The notes under the pieces: generated by a model
Seen by the model: the letters and a program-made list of their open reading frames with translations, nothing else
Told to the model about the DNA's origin: nothing
The model's database searches: none
Assembly: GCA_000381565.1 (NCBI GenBank)
Contig: KB906725.1
Location: 1,505,731 to 1,569,730 of the forward strand
Origin: Oxalobacteraceae bacterium AB_14
Lineage (GTDB): Bacteria > Pseudomonadota > Gammaproteobacteria > Burkholderiales > Burkholderiaceae_D
Length of the DNA: 64,000 bases
Direction of reading: 5' to 3'
Translations under genes and position numbers: made by a program
Part shown: one piece after another, positions 7,964 to 17,006 of the stretch
Layout of the letters: every line of letters starts with the position of its first letter
Position numbering within the stretch: position 1 is the stretch's first letter

Positions 7964-8518
7964 TCAGCCGCGCTTGCGCTCGTGCTGCCACAGCACGTCG
8001 CTGCCGCCGCCGAAGCGGTTCAACACCCGCGACAGCACAAACATCAGGTCCGACAGGCGGTTCACATACTGGCGCGGATGCTCGTGGATGGTCTCGGTCT
8101 TGCCCAGCGTGACGATGGCGCGTTCGGCGCGGCGGCACACGGTGCGGCACACGTGTGCCTGCGAGGCCGCGCGCGATCCGGCCGGCAAAATGAATTCCGT
8201 CAGCGCCGGCAGCGTGGCGTTGTACTTGGCCAGCAGCGTATCGAGGCGCTCGACGTGCGCCTCGGTGATCATCTGGTAGCCGGGGATGCACAATTCGCCG
8301 CCCAGGTCGAACAGGTCGTGCTGGATGGTGACCAGCTCTTCGCGCAGGTCGGCCGGCATGTCTTCGCACAACAGCAGGCCGATGTGCGAATTGAGCTCGT
8401 CGACTTCGCCGATCGAGTGGATGCGCACGCTGTCCTTGTCGGTGCGGCTGCCGTCGCCAAGGCCGGTGGTGCCGCCATCGCCGGTGCGGGTGGCGATTTT
8501 GGAGAGTCGATTGCCCAT
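7964..8518 (-). CDS. Cob(I)yrinic acid a,c-diamide adenosyltransferase (PduO type)
   Basis: This 184-residue ATP:corrinoid adenosyltransferase starts at 8518, where 'agggagc' is a good ribosome site. It shows the PduO-family N-terminal ATP site (TRTGDGGTTGLGDG), the helix with SIGEVDELNSHIG, and the CRRAERAIVTL and YVNRLSDLMFVLSR helices. It converts cob(I)alamin to adenosylcobalamin. A longer in-frame extension upstream has no ribosome site and is rejected. It converges on the M48 protease with a 4-base gap. Confidence 0.92.
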   Translation of the reverse strand: MGNRLSKIATRTGDGGTTGLGDGSRTDKDSVRIHSIGEVDELNSHIGLLLCEDMPADLREELVTIQHDLFDLGGELCIPGYQMITEAHVERLDTLLAKYNATLPALTEFILPAGSRAASQAHVCRTVCRRAERAIVTLGKTETIHEHPRQYVNRLSDLMFVLSRVLNRFGGGSDVLWQHERKRG

Positions 8519-8559
8519 GATGCTCCCTGATACGTGAAAGTTGAGGATGCGATTGTAGA

Positions 8560-8904
8560 CTACGCGGCGGCCTTGTGCTCCACCAGTTGCTGGCCCCAGT
8601 CGTACAGCGACTGCAGCACCGGCCACAGGCTGGCGCCCAGCGCGGTCAGCGAATAGTCGGTGCGCAGCGGTTTTCCGCCATGCACCTGGCGTTGGACGAT
8701 GCCGTCCGCCTCCAGTTCCCGCAGTTGCTGCGTCAGCATTTTCTGGCTGACCGGCGGAATGCTGCGCTGAAGCTCGCCAAAGCGCATGCTGCGCGTGCCC
8801 AGTATGTGCAGGATGATCGGCTTCCACTTGCCGCCGACGATATTGATCGCCGCCACCAGCGGACAGTCGACCGGGTTTTCGATATGCCAGCGCGCTTGCG
8901 TCAT
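8560..8904 (-). CDS. HxlR-family winged-helix transcriptional regulator
   Basis: A 114-residue protein from ATG 8904, preceded by 'ggaaaggag'. It matches the HxlR pattern: CPLVAAINIVGGKWKPIILHIL, then RFGELQRSIPPVSQKMLTQQLRELEADGIVQR and a wing (PLRTDYSLTALG). Members often sense redox or electrophilic stress and repress a divergent gene. It lies back-to-back with the MBL-fold hydrolase, its probable target. A longer frame continuing upstream of this ATG is an antisense shadow. Confidence 0.9.
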   Translation of the reverse strand: MTQARWHIENPVDCPLVAAINIVGGKWKPIILHILGTRSMRFGELQRSIPPVSQKMLTQQLRELEADGIVQRQVHGGKPLRTDYSLTALGASLWPVLQSLYDWGQQLVEHKAAA

Positions 8905-8949
8905 GCTGCTCCTTTCCAGATCCGTTACAAATAGTCGACAGGCACCAAA

Positions 8950-8961
8950 AAGTGCGTACTT
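8950..8961. promoter_or_regulatory. Candidate HxlR operator
   Basis: The palindrome aagt-gcgt-actt sits in the 117-bp divergent region between the HxlR gene and the MBL hydrolase. Position and symmetry suggest a regulator site; there is no further support. Confidence 0.3.
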
Positions 8962-9021
8962 GCGGCGGCCGCGTACAGCCTTGAGAATAGGATCATAGAC
9001 TGTTTTCAAGGAGCCGTATCG

Positions 9022-9741
9022 ATGGCCGCACCACGTATCGTCCGTATCGCCATTCTGCCTTTCGGCATGGTCAACTGCCACCTGATCATCGGCGATGGCG
9101 GCTGTGTGCTGGTCGATGCCGGCCTGCCTGGCTCGGAAGGCAAGGTCGCCCGCGCCCTCAAGCGCCACGGCCTGACGTGGGCCGACATCCGCCTGATCGT
9201 CATCACCCACGCGCACGTCGATCATGCCGGCGGCGCGGCGCGGCTGCGCCGGCTGACCGGCGCGCCGGTGCTGGCGCACTGCGGCGATCTTGCGTACTAC
9301 CAGCAGCTGGTGCCGATGAATTTCTGCAGCACCGGCTGGTTCGGCCGCCTGTTCCTGAGGACCGGATTGATACTTCAGCCCTATGAGCCGTTCACGCCGG
9401 ATATCCTGATGGCGGAAGGGCAGGTGCTGGACCTGTCGCGGTTTGGCGTGGACGGTGTGGTGCGCCACACGCCCGGCCATACCGCCGGATCGGTATCGAT
9501 GGAATTGGCAAGCAGGGAGGTGCTGGTGGGAGACCTGATCGCCTCCGGCATCCTGCTTGGCGGCCTGGTACGCACGCAGCATGCGATCCGCCCACCGTTC
9601 GAGGAAGATCCGCAGGCGACGGCGCTGGCCTTGCAGCGCCTGGTCGACGCAGGCATGGAGACTTTTTACATGGGCCACGGCGGCCCGCTGCCGGCCGCCG
9701 AAGTCCGTGCGCACGCGCGCAAGCTGCGGCGTCTTGGTTAG
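9022..9741 (+). CDS. MBL-fold metallo-hydrolase
   Basis: A 239-residue metallo-beta-lactamase-fold protein. The metal motif is H63-A-H65-V-D67-H68, followed by HTPGHTAGS with another ligand histidine and a late GHGGPLP. This suits a glyoxalase II/lactonase/thioesterase-like hydrolase; the substrate is open. 'caaggag' precedes the ATG. It is divergent from an HxlR regulator, a frequent pairing that implies inducible expression. Its 3' end overlaps the next minus-strand gene by four bases. Confidence 0.88.
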   Translation: MAAPRIVRIAILPFGMVNCHLIIGDGGCVLVDAGLPGSEGKVARALKRHGLTWADIRLIVITHAHVDHAGGAARLRRLTGAPVLAHCGDLAYYQQLVPMNFCSTGWFGRLFLRTGLILQPYEPFTPDILMAEGQVLDLSRFGVDGVVRHTPGHTAGSVSMELASREVLVGDLIASGILLGGLVRTQHAIRPPFEEDPQATALALQRLVDAGMETFYMGHGGPLPAAEVRAHARKLRRLG

Positions 9742-10292
9742 CGCTTCGCCAGGCTGAGACGGTGCGGGTTGAGGGGAGCGTAGCCCGGCGTATTCCAGAA
9801 AGCCTGCATACCGATGGTTTCGTACAGGCTCACTTCCTCATCGTACATCGGATACAGGCCGGCGAGGAAAATGGTGCGGTCGGCCAGTTCGAACTTGATC
9901 TTGTCGCCGTCGAGGAAGGGCGGCTTGTAGACGAAGCAGGCGTTCATGTCGCTGTCGCTCGACATCGGCGTATCGAGCTTGAAGCAGGCCTGATAGGCGA
10001 ACGAGCCGGTGTCGAAGAAAGTCTGCGCCAGCAGGGCGGCCGCGCTGCCCCAGAGCGGATCGGTGGTGTGCAGCGAGAACATCAGCTCCGGCTTGCCGTG
10101 TATCCATTCCGGACGGTTGGCGTTCGACAGGCCGCAGGTGACGGCGGTCAGCATGTCCTTGACCGGAAAATCCTTGAAGTAGTAGACCAGCATGCGGGGA
10201 TTGCTTTCGGTCTTGATGCCGACCACCTGCGTCTTGACGCCAAAACGTTCTTCCAGCGCCTCGCGCCAGGCATCTTCGAAATTTTTTTCCAT
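9738..10292 (-). CDS. Suppressor-of-fused (SUFU)-like domain protein
   Basis: A 184-residue soluble protein without signal peptide or membrane helix. The pattern of VVGIKTESNPRMLVYYFKDFP, a TAVTCGLSN turn, a predicted hydrophobic PELMFSL strand and an ILAGLYPMYDEE end resembles bacterial SUFU-domain proteins. Several of those sit in toxin-immunity contexts; no toxin gene is visible here. The family call comes from motif appearance only. It is divergent from glcD. Confidence 0.5.
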   Translation of the reverse strand: MEKNFEDAWREALEERFGVKTQVVGIKTESNPRMLVYYFKDFPVKDMLTAVTCGLSNANRPEWIHGKPELMFSLHTTDPLWGSAAALLAQTFFDTGSFAYQACFKLDTPMSSDSDMNACFVYKPPFLDGDKIKFELADRTIFLAGLYPMYDEEVSLYETIGMQAFWNTPGYAPLNPHRLSLAKR

Positions 10293-10352
10293 AACTGTTC
10301 CAGTGGTGTGGTGATGTCGCGCTCGGAAGAATACAACAAATTTGGCCGGTAT

Positions 10353-10382
10353 TTCGACTCGGCGGCTGTTTGTGCTTACAAT
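10353..10382 (+). promoter_or_regulatory. Candidate promoter of glcDEF
   Basis: TTCGAC (10353-10358) and TACAAT (10377-10382) are 18 bases apart, and the -10 ends 35 bases before the glcD ATG. Confidence 0.35.
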
Positions 10383-10417
10383 CGATGTCTGACCATGTGC
10401 TCCCAGGTGCCCGCCCC

Positions 10418-11917
10418 ATGAACACCGCCACTCCCGATCCGGCCGTCCTGGCCGATACCGCCGCCCGCCGCGCGCAAGTCGCCGCGGCCTTGCTGCAGGT
10501 GCTGCCGGCGCGCGCCGTCCTGTCCGAGCCGGAAGACACCCGACCCTACGAATGCGACGGCCTGGCCGCGTACCGCCAGTTGCCGATGATCGTCGTGCTG
10601 CCCGACAGCGAGGCGCAGATCGTCGCCGTGCTGCAGGTGTGCCGCGAGCTGAAGGTGCCGATCGTGCCGCGCGGCGCCGGCACCGGCCTGTCCGGCGGCG
10701 CCATGCCGATCGCCGACGGCGTGGTGCTGTCGACCGCGCGCCTGAACCGCATCGTGCGCATGGACGCCTATTCGCGGACCGCCGTGGTGCAGCCGGGCGT
10801 GCGCAACCTGGCGATCTCGGAGGCGGCGGCGCCGCATGGCCTGTACTACGCGCCCGATCCGTCGTCGCAGATCGCCTGCACCATCGGCGGCAACGTGGCG
10901 GAAAACTCCGGCGGCGTGCACTGCCTCAAATACGGCCTGACCGTGCACAACGTGCTGCGCGTGCGCATGGTGACGATAGCCGGCGACGTGGTGGAGCTGG
11001 GCGGCGAGGCGCTCGACGCGCCGGGACTGGACCTGCTGTCGGTGTTCATCGGCTCCGAGGGCATGCTGGGCATCGTCACCGAGGTGACGGTCAAGCTGGT
11101 GCCCAAGCCGGCCACAGCGCGCGTGATCATGGCGTCGTTCGACGAGGTGACGGCGGGCTGCAACGCGGTGGCGGCGCTGATCGCGGCCGGCATCATCCCG
11201 GCCGGGCTGGAGATGATGGACCAGACCTCGTCGCGCATGGTCGAACCCTTCGTCAAGGCCGGCTACGATACCGAGGCCGCCGCCATCCTGCTGTGCGAGG
11301 CCGACGGCACCATCGAGGAAGTGGAAGAGGAAATCGCCCGCATGTCGGCGGTGCTGAACACGGCCGGCGCCAGCGCCATCGCGGTGTCGCAGTCGGAGGC
11401 GGAGCGGCTCAAGTTCTGGTCCGGCCGCAAGAACGCATTTCCGGCGGCGGGCCGCATCTCGCCCGACTACTACTGCATGGACGGCACCATCCCGCGCAAG
11501 CGCCTGGGCCAGGTGCTGGAGGGGATCGCGCAGATGGAGACCAAATACGGCCTGCGCTGCGCCAACGTGTTCCACGCCGGCGACGGCAACCTGCATCCGC
11601 TGATCCTGTTCAACGCCAACATCCCCGATGAATTCGAGCGCGCCGAAGCCTTCGGCGCCGAGATCCTGGCGCTGTGCGTGGAAGTGGGCGGCACCATCAC
11701 CGGCGAACATGGCGTCGGCATCGAGAAGATCAATTCGATGTGCGCGCAGTTCGCGCCGGCCGAGCTGGATGCCTTCTTCTCGGTCAAGCGCGCCTTCGAC
11801 CCGGCCGGCCTGCTCAATCCCGACAAGGCCATTCCCACGCTGAACCGCTGCGCCGAATTCGGCAAGATGCGCGTCAGCGGCGGCATGCTGCCGTTCTCCC
11901 ATTTACCGCGCTTTTAA
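10418..11917 (+). CDS. glcD: Glycolate oxidase subunit GlcD (FAD-linked)
   Basis: From ATG 10418 this is 499 residues, the normal GlcD length; an ATG-like start 48 bases earlier is less likely. It has the VAO-type FAD domain (IVPRGAGTGLSGGAMP near residues 83-98 and ACTIGGNVAENSGG) and the FAD-oxidase C-terminal domain with the metal/substrate region (NVFHAGDGNLHP, GGTITGEHGVG). GlcDEF oxidises glycolate to glyoxylate. It is the first gene of glcD-glcE-glcF. Confidence 0.93.
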   Translation: MNTATPDPAVLADTAARRAQVAAALLQVLPARAVLSEPEDTRPYECDGLAAYRQLPMIVVLPDSEAQIVAVLQVCRELKVPIVPRGAGTGLSGGAMPIADGVVLSTARLNRIVRMDAYSRTAVVQPGVRNLAISEAAAPHGLYYAPDPSSQIACTIGGNVAENSGGVHCLKYGLTVHNVLRVRMVTIAGDVVELGGEALDAPGLDLLSVFIGSEGMLGIVTEVTVKLVPKPATARVIMASFDEVTAGCNAVAALIAAGIIPAGLEMMDQTSSRMVEPFVKAGYDTEAAAILLCEADGTIEEVEEEIARMSAVLNTAGASAIAVSQSEAERLKFWSGRKNAFPAAGRISPDYYCMDGTIPRKRLGQVLEGIAQMETKYGLRCANVFHAGDGNLHPLILFNANIPDEFERAEAFGAEILALCVEVGGTITGEHGVGIEKINSMCAQFAPAELDAFFSVKRAFDPAGLLNPDKAIPTLNRCAEFGKMRVSGGMLPFSHLPRF

Positions 11918-11927
11918 ACGGAGCGAC

Positions 11928-13007
11928 ATGACGACCGCATCGTATTCCCACATCGCCGCGCAGTTCAGCGAGCGCATACGTGTCGCCACGGAGGCCGGCA
12001 CGCCGCTGCGCCTGCGCGGCGGCGGCAGCAAGGACTGGTACGGCCAGGCGCCGCAGGGCGAGCTGCTCGATACGCGCGCCTACGCCGGCATCGTCTCCTA
12101 CGAGCCGACCGAATTGGTCATCACCGCGCGCTGCGGCACGCCGCTGGCGGAGATCGAGGCGCTGCTGGCGCGGCACCAGCAGATGCTGGCCTTCGAGCCG
12201 CCGCGCCACGGCGCCGCGTCGACCATCGGCGGCGTGGTGGCCAGCGCCTTGTCCGGCCCGCGCCGCGCCAGCGCCGGTGCGGTGCGCGATTTCGTGCTGG
12301 GCGCGGTGCTGATGGACGGCCACGGCGAGGCGCTGCGCTTCGGCGGCCAGGTGATGAAGAACGTGGCGGGCTACGACGTATCGCGGCTGCTGGCCGGTTC
12401 GCTGGGCACGCTGGGGCTGATACTGGAGGTCTCGCTCAAGGTGCTGCCGGTGCCGCTGCGCGAGGCCAGCCTGCGCTTCGAGATGAGCGAGATCGACGCG
12501 CTGCGCAATCTGAACCAATGGGCCGGCCAGCCGCTGCCGATATCGGCCAGCTGCTGGCACCGGGGCGTGCTGTCGCTGCGGCTGTCCGGCGCCGAGGCGG
12601 CGGTGGAGGCGGCGCAGCGCAAGCTGGGTGGCGTTCCGCTGGACGACTTTGCGGCATTCTGGACCTCGCTGCGCGACCAGACGCACGGCTACTTCGAAGA
12701 CGGCGGCAGCCTGTGGCGTTTGTCGGTGCCGCCGGCGGCCAGCGCCATCATCCTGCGCGGCGAGCAGCTGATCGAGTGGGGCGGGGCGCAGCGCTGGCTC
12801 AAGGTGGAAGCCACCGATGCCGAACAGGCGGCCGGCATACGCCGCACCGTGGCGGCGGCGGGCGGCCACGCGACGCTGTTCCGAAGCGCGGACAAAAGCG
12901 TCGGCGTGTTCCATCCGCTGGCGCCGGCCGTGGCTAAGATCCACGAGCGGCTCAAGCAGTCCTTCGATCCGGCGGGTATCTTCAATCCCGGCCGCATGTA
13001 CCAGTGA
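11928..13007 (+). CDS. glcE: Glycolate oxidase subunit GlcE (FAD-binding)
   Basis: This 359-residue protein has a single PCMH-type FAD domain (LRLRGGGSKDWYG, then ASTIGGVVASALSGPRR, VMKNVAGYDVSRL) and a short C-terminal region ending FDPAGIFNPGRMY. It is the second subunit of the glycolate oxidase complex. The gap from glcD is 10 bases, with 'cggagcg' upstream of the ATG. Confidence 0.92.
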   Translation: MTTASYSHIAAQFSERIRVATEAGTPLRLRGGGSKDWYGQAPQGELLDTRAYAGIVSYEPTELVITARCGTPLAEIEALLARHQQMLAFEPPRHGAASTIGGVVASALSGPRRASAGAVRDFVLGAVLMDGHGEALRFGGQVMKNVAGYDVSRLLAGSLGTLGLILEVSLKVLPVPLREASLRFEMSEIDALRNLNQWAGQPLPISASCWHRGVLSLRLSGAEAAVEAAQRKLGGVPLDDFAAFWTSLRDQTHGYFEDGGSLWRLSVPPAASAIILRGEQLIEWGGAQRWLKVEATDAEQAAGIRRTVAAAGGHATLFRSADKSVGVFHPLAPAVAKIHERLKQSFDPAGIFNPGRMYQ

Positions 13008-13020
13008 ACTAGCGAATCCC

Positions 13021-14238
13021 ATGCAAACCAACCTGGCTGATTTCATCAAGAACACCCGCGAAGGCGAAGAAGCCGACGCCATCCTGCGCGCCTGCGTCCA
13101 CTGCGGCTTCTGCACCGCCACCTGCCCGACCTACCAGCTGCTGGGCGACGAGCTCGATGGCCCACGCGGCCGCATCTACCTGATCAAGCAGGTGCTGGAA
13201 GGCGCGCCGGTGACGGTCAAGACGCAGACCCATCTGGACCGCTGCCTGACCTGCCGCAACTGCGAGACCACCTGTCCGTCCGGCGTCAAGTACGGCCGCC
13301 TGATCGACATCGGCCGCAAGGTGGTTGAGGCGCGCGTGCAGCGGCCGTTCATCGAGCGCATGAAACGGCTGGTGTTGAAGGAGGCCCTGCCGCGCAAGGC
13401 CGTCTTCACGGCGGCGTTGCGCGCTGGGCAGTTGTTCCGGCCGCTGCTGTCGCCCGCCATGCAGGACAAGATCCCGGCGCGGCAAGGCGCCGGCGTGTGG
13501 CCGGCGCGCGCGCATGCGCGCAAGATGCTGGTGCTGGAGGGCTGCGCGCAGCCGGCGATGGCGCCCAACATCAACGCCGCCACCGCCCGCGTGCTCGATG
13601 CGCTGGGCGTGCAGCTGATCGTCGCGCCCAAGGCCGGCTGCTGCGGCGCGGTGCGCCATCACCTGAACGACCAGGAGGCGGCGCTGGACGACATGCGCCG
13701 CAACGTCGACGCCTGGTGGCCGCAGGTGCAGGACGGCGCGGTGGAGGCGATCGTGATGACGGCCTCCGGCTGCGGCGTCACCGTCAAGGAATACGGCCAC
13801 CTGCTGGCGCACGACGGCGCGTACGCCGCCAAGGCGCAGCGCATCTCGGCGCTGACGCGCGACCTGAGCGAAGTGATGCCGGAGTTCGAGGAGGAACTGA
13901 AGCGCCGCGCCGGCATCACGGAGCGCGTGGCCTACCATCCGCCCTGCACGCTGCAGCACGGCCAGCAGATACGCGGCAAGGTGGAGGGCGTGCTGCGCGC
14001 GGTCGGCGTCGATGTGGTGCTGTGCGCGGACAGCCATCTGTGCTGCGGCTCGGCGGGCACCTACTCGCTGCTGCAACCGGAGCTGTCGCTGCAGCTGCGC
14101 GATCGCAAGCTGGCCAACCTGGCCGACACCGGCGCCACCACCATCGTCTCGGCCAATGTCGGCTGCAGTGCGCACCTGCAATCGGGAACGGACACGCCGG
14201 TGATGCACTGGATCGAACTGGTCGACCGGGCACTCTAG
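13021..14238 (+). CDS. glcF: Glycolate oxidase iron-sulfur subunit GlcF
   Basis: A 405-residue protein with two [4Fe-4S] motifs: C25-xx-C28-xx-C31-xxx-C35-P and C75-xx-C78-xx-C81-xxx-C85-P. Two CCG domains follow (GCCGAVRHH and LCCGSAGTYSLL). It passes electrons from the FAD subunits to the membrane chain. Longer upstream frames overlap glcE and are not the start. It is followed by an inverted repeat that likely ends transcription. Confidence 0.93.
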   Translation: MQTNLADFIKNTREGEEADAILRACVHCGFCTATCPTYQLLGDELDGPRGRIYLIKQVLEGAPVTVKTQTHLDRCLTCRNCETTCPSGVKYGRLIDIGRKVVEARVQRPFIERMKRLVLKEALPRKAVFTAALRAGQLFRPLLSPAMQDKIPARQGAGVWPARAHARKMLVLEGCAQPAMAPNINAATARVLDALGVQLIVAPKAGCCGAVRHHLNDQEAALDDMRRNVDAWWPQVQDGAVEAIVMTASGCGVTVKEYGHLLAHDGAYAAKAQRISALTRDLSEVMPEFEEELKRRAGITERVAYHPPCTLQHGQQIRGKVEGVLRAVGVDVVLCADSHLCCGSAGTYSLLQPELSLQLRDRKLANLADTGATTIVSANVGCSAHLQSGTDTPVMHWIELVDRAL

Positions 14239-14241
14239 CGC

Positions 14242-14317
14242 CGTCATTCCCGCGCACGCGGGAATCCATGCTGAGCTTCTGGACCTCCTGTGTATGGATT
14301 CCCGCCTGTGCGGGAAA
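14242..14317. repeat. Inverted repeat of the GTCATTCCCGC class, copy 1
   Basis: cgtcattcccgcg-cac-gcgggaatccatg is followed after about 22 bases by atggattcccgcctgtgcggga. Both a local hairpin and the long-range arms are possible. The right end has lost the usual 'atgac'. It sits between the convergent glcF and GGDEF/EAL genes. Related copies are at 46634-46715 and 54275-54359. Confidence 0.75.
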
Positions 14318-14329
14318 GCCCGTGTGCGG

Positions 14330-16879
14330 CTAGCCTTGCACAAATAGTGGCATCTGCGCGGTGCCGCCGGCCGGCTCGCCGTGCAGGCTGACGATGGGCG
14401 GCAGCTGCGCGGCCGCCTGCCACACGGCCGCCGTGTCGAAACTGGCGACCCAGGCCAGCACCTCGTCGGCCGGCATCGGCCGGGCGATGCCGTAGCCCTG
14501 CACCAGGTCGCAGCCCAGGCGCATCAGCATGGCGCCGTGCTCCATCGTCTCCACGCCCTCGGCGATCACGCCCAGGCCGAAGGACTTGGCCAGGCCGATG
14601 ACGGCGCTCACCAGGTGCAGGTCGTCGCGGTCCACCAGCATGTTGCGCACGAAGCTCTGGTCGATCTTCAGCATGTCGGCCGGCAGCCGCTTCAGGTAGG
14701 ACATCGACGAATAACCGGTGCCGAAATCGTCCAGCGCGAAGCTGATCCCCAGCGCCTGGCAATCGAGCATGATGCTGCGCACATGGGCGATGTCGCTCAG
14801 GGCCGACGATTCCAGTATCTCCAGCTCCAGCATATGCGGCGGCACGTCCGGGAACTCGGCCAGGATGGCGGTCAGCCGTTCGACGAAATCGGCGCGCTGG
14901 AAATGGCGGGCGGCGATGTTGACGCTGATGACCCAGCGCGCATCGAAGGCGCGCCAATCCTGCAGCTGGCGCAGGGCTTCGCGCAGCACCCATTCGCCGA
15001 TGTCGACGATGACGTCGCTATGCTCGACGATGGGCAGGAAATCCCCCGGCCCGACCACGCCGCGCAAGGGGTGCTGCCAGCGCAGCAGCGCTTCCATGCC
15101 GACGATGCGGGCCTTGCGCATGTCCAGCTTCGGCTGGTAGTACAGCCGCAGTTCGCCGTCGAGCAGGGCGGCGCGCACTTCGGTGCGGCGGTTGTGGTGG
15201 GTGCGCACCTGCTCGTCGAGGTCGGCGTCGAAGAAGTGGTAGCGGTTGCGGCCCGTGATCTTGGCCTGGTACAGCGCCTGGTCGGCGTGGCGCAGCAGGC
15301 TGTCGGCGCTGATCTCGTTGCCGGTGTAGACCGCCACGCCGGCGCTGGCCGACATGCCCACCGCTTCGCCGTCGCACAAGTAGTCGCGCGACAGCGCCGC
15401 CATCAATTGGTCCAGCGCCTGCTCGACGGCGGCGCGGTTGTCCATCTCCGGCAGCAGCAGCACGAATTCGTCGCCGCCCAGGCGCGCCACGTAATGGCGC
15501 GGGCCGGCAAAGTCGTGCAGGCGGCTGGCGGCCTGCTTGAGGATCTCGTCGCCGATGTCCTGGCCCAGCGTCTGGTTCACGTACTGGAAGTGATCGAGGT
15601 CGAACAGGCAGACGGCCAGCAGATAATCGTGCTCGCGCGCGCGGATGACTTCCTGCTCGAAGCGGGTGGCCAGCGCCGCGCGGTTGGGCAGGCCGGTGAG
15701 AATGTCGTGATTGCTCTGCCAGGAGATCTGCTGCATCAGCTGGCGGCGCTCGGTGACGTCGCGGAACACCAGCACCGAGCCCTGGACCTCGTTGCGGGCG
15801 GAGCGGATCGCGTTGGCGGTGTATTCGACGGTGATGGTCTGGCCCAAGCGGTTGCGCAGGCTCTGGTTGCCGACCTTGATCACTTCGCCGCCGGCGTAGA
15901 TCGCCGCCATGGACTTGAGCAGCGAATGCTGGCCGAAATTATTCGCCAGCACGAACACCTGGTGCAGCTCCATGCCGCGCGCGTGCGCCTCCGGCCAGCC
16001 GGTGAGCTGCTGGGCGACGTCGTTGACGGTGGCGATCTTGCCGTTCAAATCGGTGGTGATGACGGCGTCGCCGATGGAGGCCAGTGTGACTTCGATGCGT
16101 TCCTTCTCCACTTGCAGCCGCGCCTGCGCGTCCAGCGTCTGCGCCAGCTGCTCGCTCAATTTGGCCTGGCTTTGCTGGAGCTTGTGCACCAGCGACTGCA
16201 CCCGCTGCGCCATGTTGTTGAAGGTGACGGCCAGCATGCGCGCTTCCAGCGTGCCGCCGACCGGCAGTCGCACGCCGTGGTCGCCGTTCTGGAAGCGGGT
16301 GGTGATGTCGTTCACGCGCTTGAGCATGCGCTGGTTGGCGAAGATGATGATGCCCAGCAGCGTGTAGATGATGGTGATGTTGATCAGCGAGATCGCCGCC
16401 TGCTGGCGCAGCGTGCGCCACACCTGCGCCAGCGGCAGCGTCGGCTCGAAGACCAGCACCAGGCTGGCGCTGCCGATGTAGATGGTGCGGTTGATCGCTT
16501 GCAGGCCGTTCAGGCCGCGGAACCAAGCCGGGTAGTCCGCCAGCGGCGGCGTGCCGCGCAGCGCCTCCAGGTGGCCGCCGGCGTAGTCCAGCCGCGCCGA
16601 GACCAGGTCGGCCTCCAGCAGCAGGGCGCTGGACAAAGTGTTGTCGAGGGCGGCGCGGTCCGGCGTGCTCAGCGCGGGCAGCAGGGCCTTGTGCAGGTAA
16701 ACGCCGAGGTCGCCAGCGTCCTTCTGGTAGCGGGCGTTGGCATACGCGCTTTCCGACTGGAACAATAGGCTGTATCGCACGCCGATCACGATGGCGATGA
16801 TGATGAAGATGGGGACGAACAAGCGGGAGTACATTCCCATCCGCATCCAGCGCGACAGTAGTTTTCCAAACAACGACAT
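14330..16879 (-). CDS. Membrane GGDEF/EAL (c-di-GMP) protein with HAMP and PAS domains
   Basis: From ATG 16879 this is 849 residues; an ATG at 16918 or GTG at 16945 would extend it. Order: an N-terminal membrane helix (LFVPIFIIIAIVIGVRY), a periplasmic region of about 130 residues, a second helix (LINITIIYTLLGIIIFA), HAMP, coiled coil, PAS, GGDEF, EAL. The GGDEF motif is intact (LARLGGDEFVLLL). The EAL domain has EALLRW, the NIAARHFQ strand, the DDFGTGYS loop and AEGVET, all consistent with active phosphodiesterase. It may make, break or only bind c-di-GMP. Nearby pilT/pilU hint at motility control, by proximity only. Confidence 0.92.
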   Translation of the reverse strand: MSLFGKLLSRWMRMGMYSRLFVPIFIIIAIVIGVRYSLLFQSESAYANARYQKDAGDLGVYLHKALLPALSTPDRAALDNTLSSALLLEADLVSARLDYAGGHLEALRGTPPLADYPAWFRGLNGLQAINRTIYIGSASLVLVFEPTLPLAQVWRTLRQQAAISLINITIIYTLLGIIIFANQRMLKRVNDITTRFQNGDHGVRLPVGGTLEARMLAVTFNNMAQRVQSLVHKLQQSQAKLSEQLAQTLDAQARLQVEKERIEVTLASIGDAVITTDLNGKIATVNDVAQQLTGWPEAHARGMELHQVFVLANNFGQHSLLKSMAAIYAGGEVIKVGNQSLRNRLGQTITVEYTANAIRSARNEVQGSVLVFRDVTERRQLMQQISWQSNHDILTGLPNRAALATRFEQEVIRAREHDYLLAVCLFDLDHFQYVNQTLGQDIGDEILKQAASRLHDFAGPRHYVARLGGDEFVLLLPEMDNRAAVEQALDQLMAALSRDYLCDGEAVGMSASAGVAVYTGNEISADSLLRHADQALYQAKITGRNRYHFFDADLDEQVRTHHNRRTEVRAALLDGELRLYYQPKLDMRKARIVGMEALLRWQHPLRGVVGPGDFLPIVEHSDVIVDIGEWVLREALRQLQDWRAFDARWVISVNIAARHFQRADFVERLTAILAEFPDVPPHMLELEILESSALSDIAHVRSIMLDCQALGISFALDDFGTGYSSMSYLKRLPADMLKIDQSFVRNMLVDRDDLHLVSAVIGLAKSFGLGVIAEGVETMEHGAMLMRLGCDLVQGYGIARPMPADEVLAWVASFDTAAVWQAAAQLPPIVSLHGEPAGGTAQMPLFVQG

Positions 16880-17006
16880 AGGCGACTGATTCGATAATTG
16901 GAAATGACCAGGGGCCATTATTACCGAAAAGTTAACCGAAGGCACGTTTTTTGGAAAACGTTTTCACTCTTTTTACAATTTGTTGTGGAGCGTGGGTTAC
17001 GCGCGC

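Noticed and set aside
14381..16768. 795-residue plus-strand open frame over the GGDEF/EAL gene
   Set aside because: Shadow frame; all domain motifs lie on the minus strand.
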